This document shows, piece after piece, positions 13,101 to 14,811 of a stretch of DNA of 14,811 bases. Both the position numbers and the translations under genes were made by a program. Source of the DNA: an uncultured Akkermansia sp. GTDB taxonomy: Bacteria; Verrucomicrobiota; Verrucomicrobiia; Verrucomicrobiales; Akkermansiaceae. Within the stretch, counting starts at the first letter, position 1. The number at the start of each line of letters is the position of its first letter. The stretch covers positions 1 to 14,811 of the forward strand of contig CAJKMG010000030.1 of NCBI GenBank assembly GCA_905200945.1, written 5' to 3'. The notes under the pieces are model-generated. The model ran no database searches and was not told where the DNA came from. It saw nothing but the letters and a program-made list of their open reading frames with translations.

Positions 13101-14811
13101 CCGTCAGCTTATACCGACGGGGAGACCGTATATTTCTCCAATGGCGATGGCGTGGATAAAAATGTGACGATTGCGGGGAATGTCGCTCCAGGCAGAATCA
13201 ATGTTTCCGGTACGGATTTCATTTTTACGGGTGACGGTTCCATTACCGGGGATACGACGCTGAACCTGCTGGACGGAGCTTCCCTGACCATGAACAACGC
13301 CAACTCCTATGCCGGGGATACCGTTCTTGGCGATGGCAGCAAACTCGTTGTCGGCAATGCCGGAGCGCTGGGCACCAGCACGGTCCTGTTGCAGGGGGAT
13401 TCCGTTCTGGAACTGACCACGGGGACGTGGAACGGGTTGGGAACACGTTTGAACGTCAATTCCTCAGGCACGCTGAAATTGAGCGGGAACGCCTCCGGAA
13501 CGACAACGGCCGCCCTGACTGGAGTCAGGTATGAGCTGGGAGCCAATACCACGCTGACCCTTTCCGCCGGAACCTATGGAAATACGATTACCGGGGCCGG
13601 TACGCTGATATCCGCGGTAGGAACGAATGTCCTTAATGGAAATGTTGATATTACAGGAGAGTACAGGGTGCTGGCAACCAACGGCACGGCATGTACCTGG
13701 ACGCTGGGGGCCGGCGCTTCCGTGACGGCGGGAAGCTTCATCGGCCGCTACGAGTACAATGGAACAACCACGCTCAACATCAGCCGGGACGCCGTGATGA
13801 ACATTACCGGCACGCTGCGGATTGCCCGTGACGGAAAAGGCGTCATGAATATTGGTTCGGGCGGCATGGTGCTGGCCCAGACGCTGGATTTGGGGCAGAA
13901 CTGGGATGGAGTAAGCGCCAAGGGCGCCACCATTAATCTGAATGGCGGTTCCCTGCTTCTCGGTTCAGGCGGCATGACGGCATCCGGAAATACCAATACG
14001 ATTGCCCTGAACATGAACTCCGGGACGCTGGGGACGACGGCGGCGGAAGGCTGGTCTTCCGCCTACAATATGTCCCTTACTGGAAATGTGACGGTTGATA
14101 CCCGCCAGTATGATGCGGAAACCAAGTCCTACCATGACCAGGCTTCCACCGGCATCACCCTCGGAGGCGTCCTTTCCGGAGCGGGCGGCCTGACGAAAAC
14201 CGGCTTAGGCACCTTGACCCTTTCCGGGCAGAATACCTATACGGGCCTGACTAATGTCCAGGCCGGAACGCTGGCGTTTACGAATACGAATGCCATGGCC
14301 CTGGGCAGCATTTCCATGGGTGCGGGCGCCAGAATGACGACGGCTTCCGCCCTGACGCTGAATAGCGGCGCGGCCCTCACCTTTGACATGACGGGCGTGG
14401 CGGCGAATGAGCCTGTCATCAATATCACGGCCGGGTCCCTGGCTCTTGCGGATTCGTTCTGTGCGCTGACTATCAATAATTATGGTGAATTGGAGGCATC
14501 TAACTATGTCCTGGCCCAGTGGGCTGCGGATGGAAGCCTGACGACGGATTCCTTCACATGGACGCCCGACATCATCAGGGAAGGGTTCGAATATTCCGTG
14601 GTGGTGGAAAATAACCAGCTTGTGCTGAAGGTTGCTGACGTCAGCGGGGACAATGGTTTTGTCTGGAACGGAGGAACGGACCGGAAGTGGATCAACACCA
14701 GTGTTGACGGCTGGACGACGAGGCTGACGGGGGCGGATACGCTGGATAATCAGGAAATTTACTTCTCTTCCTCGGAAGCGGGTGAAGTCAAGGTTTCCGG
14801 TACTGTAACTC
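10125..14811 (+). CDS. Giant exported beta-helix protein with autotransporter-associated repeats, 3' end beyond the window
   Basis: The frame from the ATG at 10125 stays open for 1562 codons to the right edge. The first 29 residues are a signal peptide (MRLHLPPSLRSALLAS, cleavage near SHA-A), a style I recall from Akkermansia surface proteins. The mature chain is very rich in Gly, Ser, Thr, Asn and Leu in short amphipathic strands, with only two cysteines seen (in GTACTWTLG and SFCALTINN). This is typical of right-handed beta-helix passengers. PATR-like segments occur at about 780-827 (LKGDGKLVKVGDGVLVLNG), at about 1055-1085 (NNANSYAGDTVLGDGSKLVV), and most clearly at 1350-1383 (LSGAGGLTKTGLGTLTLSG). 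I infer a surface-exposed or secreted adhesin-like protein. Whether the missing C terminus is an autotransporter barrel, a PEP-CTERM-type sorting signal or something else cannot be seen. No Shine-Dalgarno sequence precedes the start. Confidence 0.88.
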   Translation, partial: MRLHLPPSLRSALLASLVSFSGIYSYSHAATSADFWQIPDFGGPDFTWTGDGEGDAVGTADNWEGDAAPSRVDNKGPHLIFNGVDVTVTGTPPNTSDGGGVSVTGNGIVSVGLGQWGGNVYVEKGSSLTTSFSNQIKNTEAEGHANIYVDGILNMTTPGGNLNFDNGTGSGNHYWHIGLDGMVNLSNTTTITKNAKTWNVEVVVASAMEELAVTNREMVDDALITRYFMSTGADLGASLDSLRIWKQTGDDAYEALTRVDSAGQLGAGNFLLVSNGSGMSVQYKGEGYDAETLVWNSNGTWSNTGTGWYKQGDGTKTDTSFLNGDAVIFTAAEGSKTVNFSGGINVSSMTFETDYTLLPGEGATLFAQETVLSNGSSLTLGDGDHRFSGFESLVTGGENSSLTVYMKTEASSAGSVNLLEGSALQNLYVYGALRLGASSQSGSWMLGGANLHMMAGSTMVFDSDAGTSIGAGQTVIAEGSLNVYAQNVSDSNTYLWNLVGGENVSTGDTLTFNGTSNPTVAGNITYAGNIVSGAQTGSTVTFTGNIQAESFKVAHYYGRVHMADNELEVNKLWVGAGGGYDNSLYGALDLDSGNATTAGQVRLAELGHGVLNVNQGSSLTVTGSNNTHSTSASFLLAHWAYSGELNLRGGSLTALQSSMHLSWDGTGIFNAASGTANLQGMDFWASGSGSFRGSFLLGGATSGDARVNIGSSGITNVAGAAVIKLGEGTLGALSNWGISYNPDFTASYIELLGTVNGTILDTLDANDHATGRTVTFSNGLKGDGKLVKVGDGVLVLNGTAQAPVPAEGETAAVPGFTGTVELREGGLTVKDSSVIGQGALLIGGGLTVNVTSADGYVLNAGSTLGSTGISGGTATLSAGLTLNGGTLSFSSLDSETAALTVNSISGSEATEVRLGLSSLETGISYALLSGAGLTESSFFTLGGAAAELYNGTFSVSNGTLYVNLSDKEGLLRWKSGTWNTESSNTSWSLDGTPSAYTDGETVYFSNGDGVDKNVTIAGNVAPGRINVSGTDFIFTGDGSITGDTTLNLLDGASLTMNNANSYAGDTVLGDGSKLVVGNAGALGTSTVLLQGDSVLELTTGTWNGLGTRLNVNSSGTLKLSGNASGTTTAALTGVRYELGANTTLTLSAGTYGNTITGAGTLISAVGTNVLNGNVDITGEYRVLATNGTACTWTLGAGASVTAGSFIGRYEYNGTTTLNISRDAVMNITGTLRIARDGKGVMNIGSGGMVLAQTLDLGQNWDGVSAKGATINLNGGSLLLGSGGMTASGNTNTIALNMNSGTLGTTAAEGWSSAYNMSLTGNVTVDTRQYDAETKSYHDQASTGITLGGVLSGAGGLTKTGLGTLTLSGQNTYTGLTNVQAGTLAFTNTNAMALGSISMGAGARMTTASALTLNSGAALTFDMTGVAANEPVINITAGSLALADSFCALTINNYGELEASNYVLAQWAADGSLTTDSFTWTPDIIREGFEYSVVVENNQLVLKVADVSGDNGFVWNGGTDRKWINTSVDGWTTRLTGADTLDNQEIYFSSSEAGEVKVSGTVT
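10266..14811 (+). repeat. Four recurring W-module segments in the giant protein
   Basis: Four diverged protein-level repeats share a Trp-x-x-Gly-type opening, one or two further Trp residues, then a 'GD.V.F' or 'x.I.F' strand and a 'V.I/V.G' strand. They begin at Trp48 (10266, FTWTGDGEGDAVGTADNW), Trp295 (11007, VWNSNGTWSNTGTGW), Trp973 (13041, RWKSGTWNTESSNTSW) and Trp1514 (14664, VWNGGTDRKWINTSVDGW). Spacing is 247, 678 and 541 residues, and the last copy is cut by the window edge. They probably mark the starts of separate beta-helix blocks. They are too diverged to be seen as DNA repeats. Confidence 0.65.
14172..14273 (+). other. Autotransporter-associated beta-strand (PATR) motif within the giant protein
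   Basis: Residues 1350-1383 match the canonical PATR pattern: LSGAGGLTKTGLGTLTLSG, then NTYTGLTNVQAGTL. The motif is a helix-rung repeat characteristic of autotransporter passengers. It is the best conserved of three PATR-like segments in the protein (others at about 12462-12603 and 13287-13380). Confidence 0.85.

Noticed and set aside
10098..14698. Many minus-strand frames of 60-184 codons across the giant gene
   Set aside because: They are antisense shadows of a Gly/Ser/Thr-rich gene, giving Pro/Ala/Ser/Val-rich translations without export signals or ribosome sites.

Overview
The window looks like a piece of a Gram-negative chromosome from the Verrucomicrobia, most probably an Akkermansia (A. 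muciniphila-like) genome. This is inferred from moderately GC-rich housekeeping genes, many exported proteins, a giant passenger-type protein with autotransporter-associated beta-strand repeats and an Akkermansia-style signal peptide, and a near absence of Shine-Dalgarno sequences. I could not run a database search, so the genus rests on recall.

Left part (1-3614, minus strand): three tightly spaced genes read leftwards from a good sigma70-like promoter at 3654-3684. In order they are an exported transglutaminase-like protein of 561 aa, an exported beta-rich protein of about 348 aa, and an exported or lipid-anchored helical protein that runs off the left edge. The last two are not recognised as named families. 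This cassette is visibly AT-richer than its neighbours, especially around 640-1750, and is the best candidate here for an undescribed system.

Middle (3795-8176, minus strand): a compact four-gene housekeeping operon with gaps of -4, 18 and 3 bp. It encodes an M29 aminopeptidase, a membrane-anchored calcineurin-like phosphoesterase, a KefB/KefC-type cation:proton antiporter with a TrkA-N domain, and a short TatD-family metal hydrolase. Divergent from it is purN (8258-8845, plus), the glycinamide ribonucleotide formyltransferase of purine synthesis. The 81 bp between the two start codons carries back-to-back promoter-like sequences whose predicted start sites fall at the ATGs, suggesting leaderless mRNAs.

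Right part (8983-14811, plus strand): an exported FKBP-type peptidyl-prolyl isomerase (Mip/FkpA type), closed by a textbook rho-independent terminator. After an AT-rich spacer comes a very large exported beta-helix protein, at least 1562 codons and open to the right edge. It has three PATR-like segments and four recurring W-x(n)-W / 'GD.V.F' modules. The periplasmic isomerase next to a large surface protein could help fold such exported proteins, but that is inference from position only.

No tRNA, rRNA, CRISPR array, insertion sequence or phage gene was seen.
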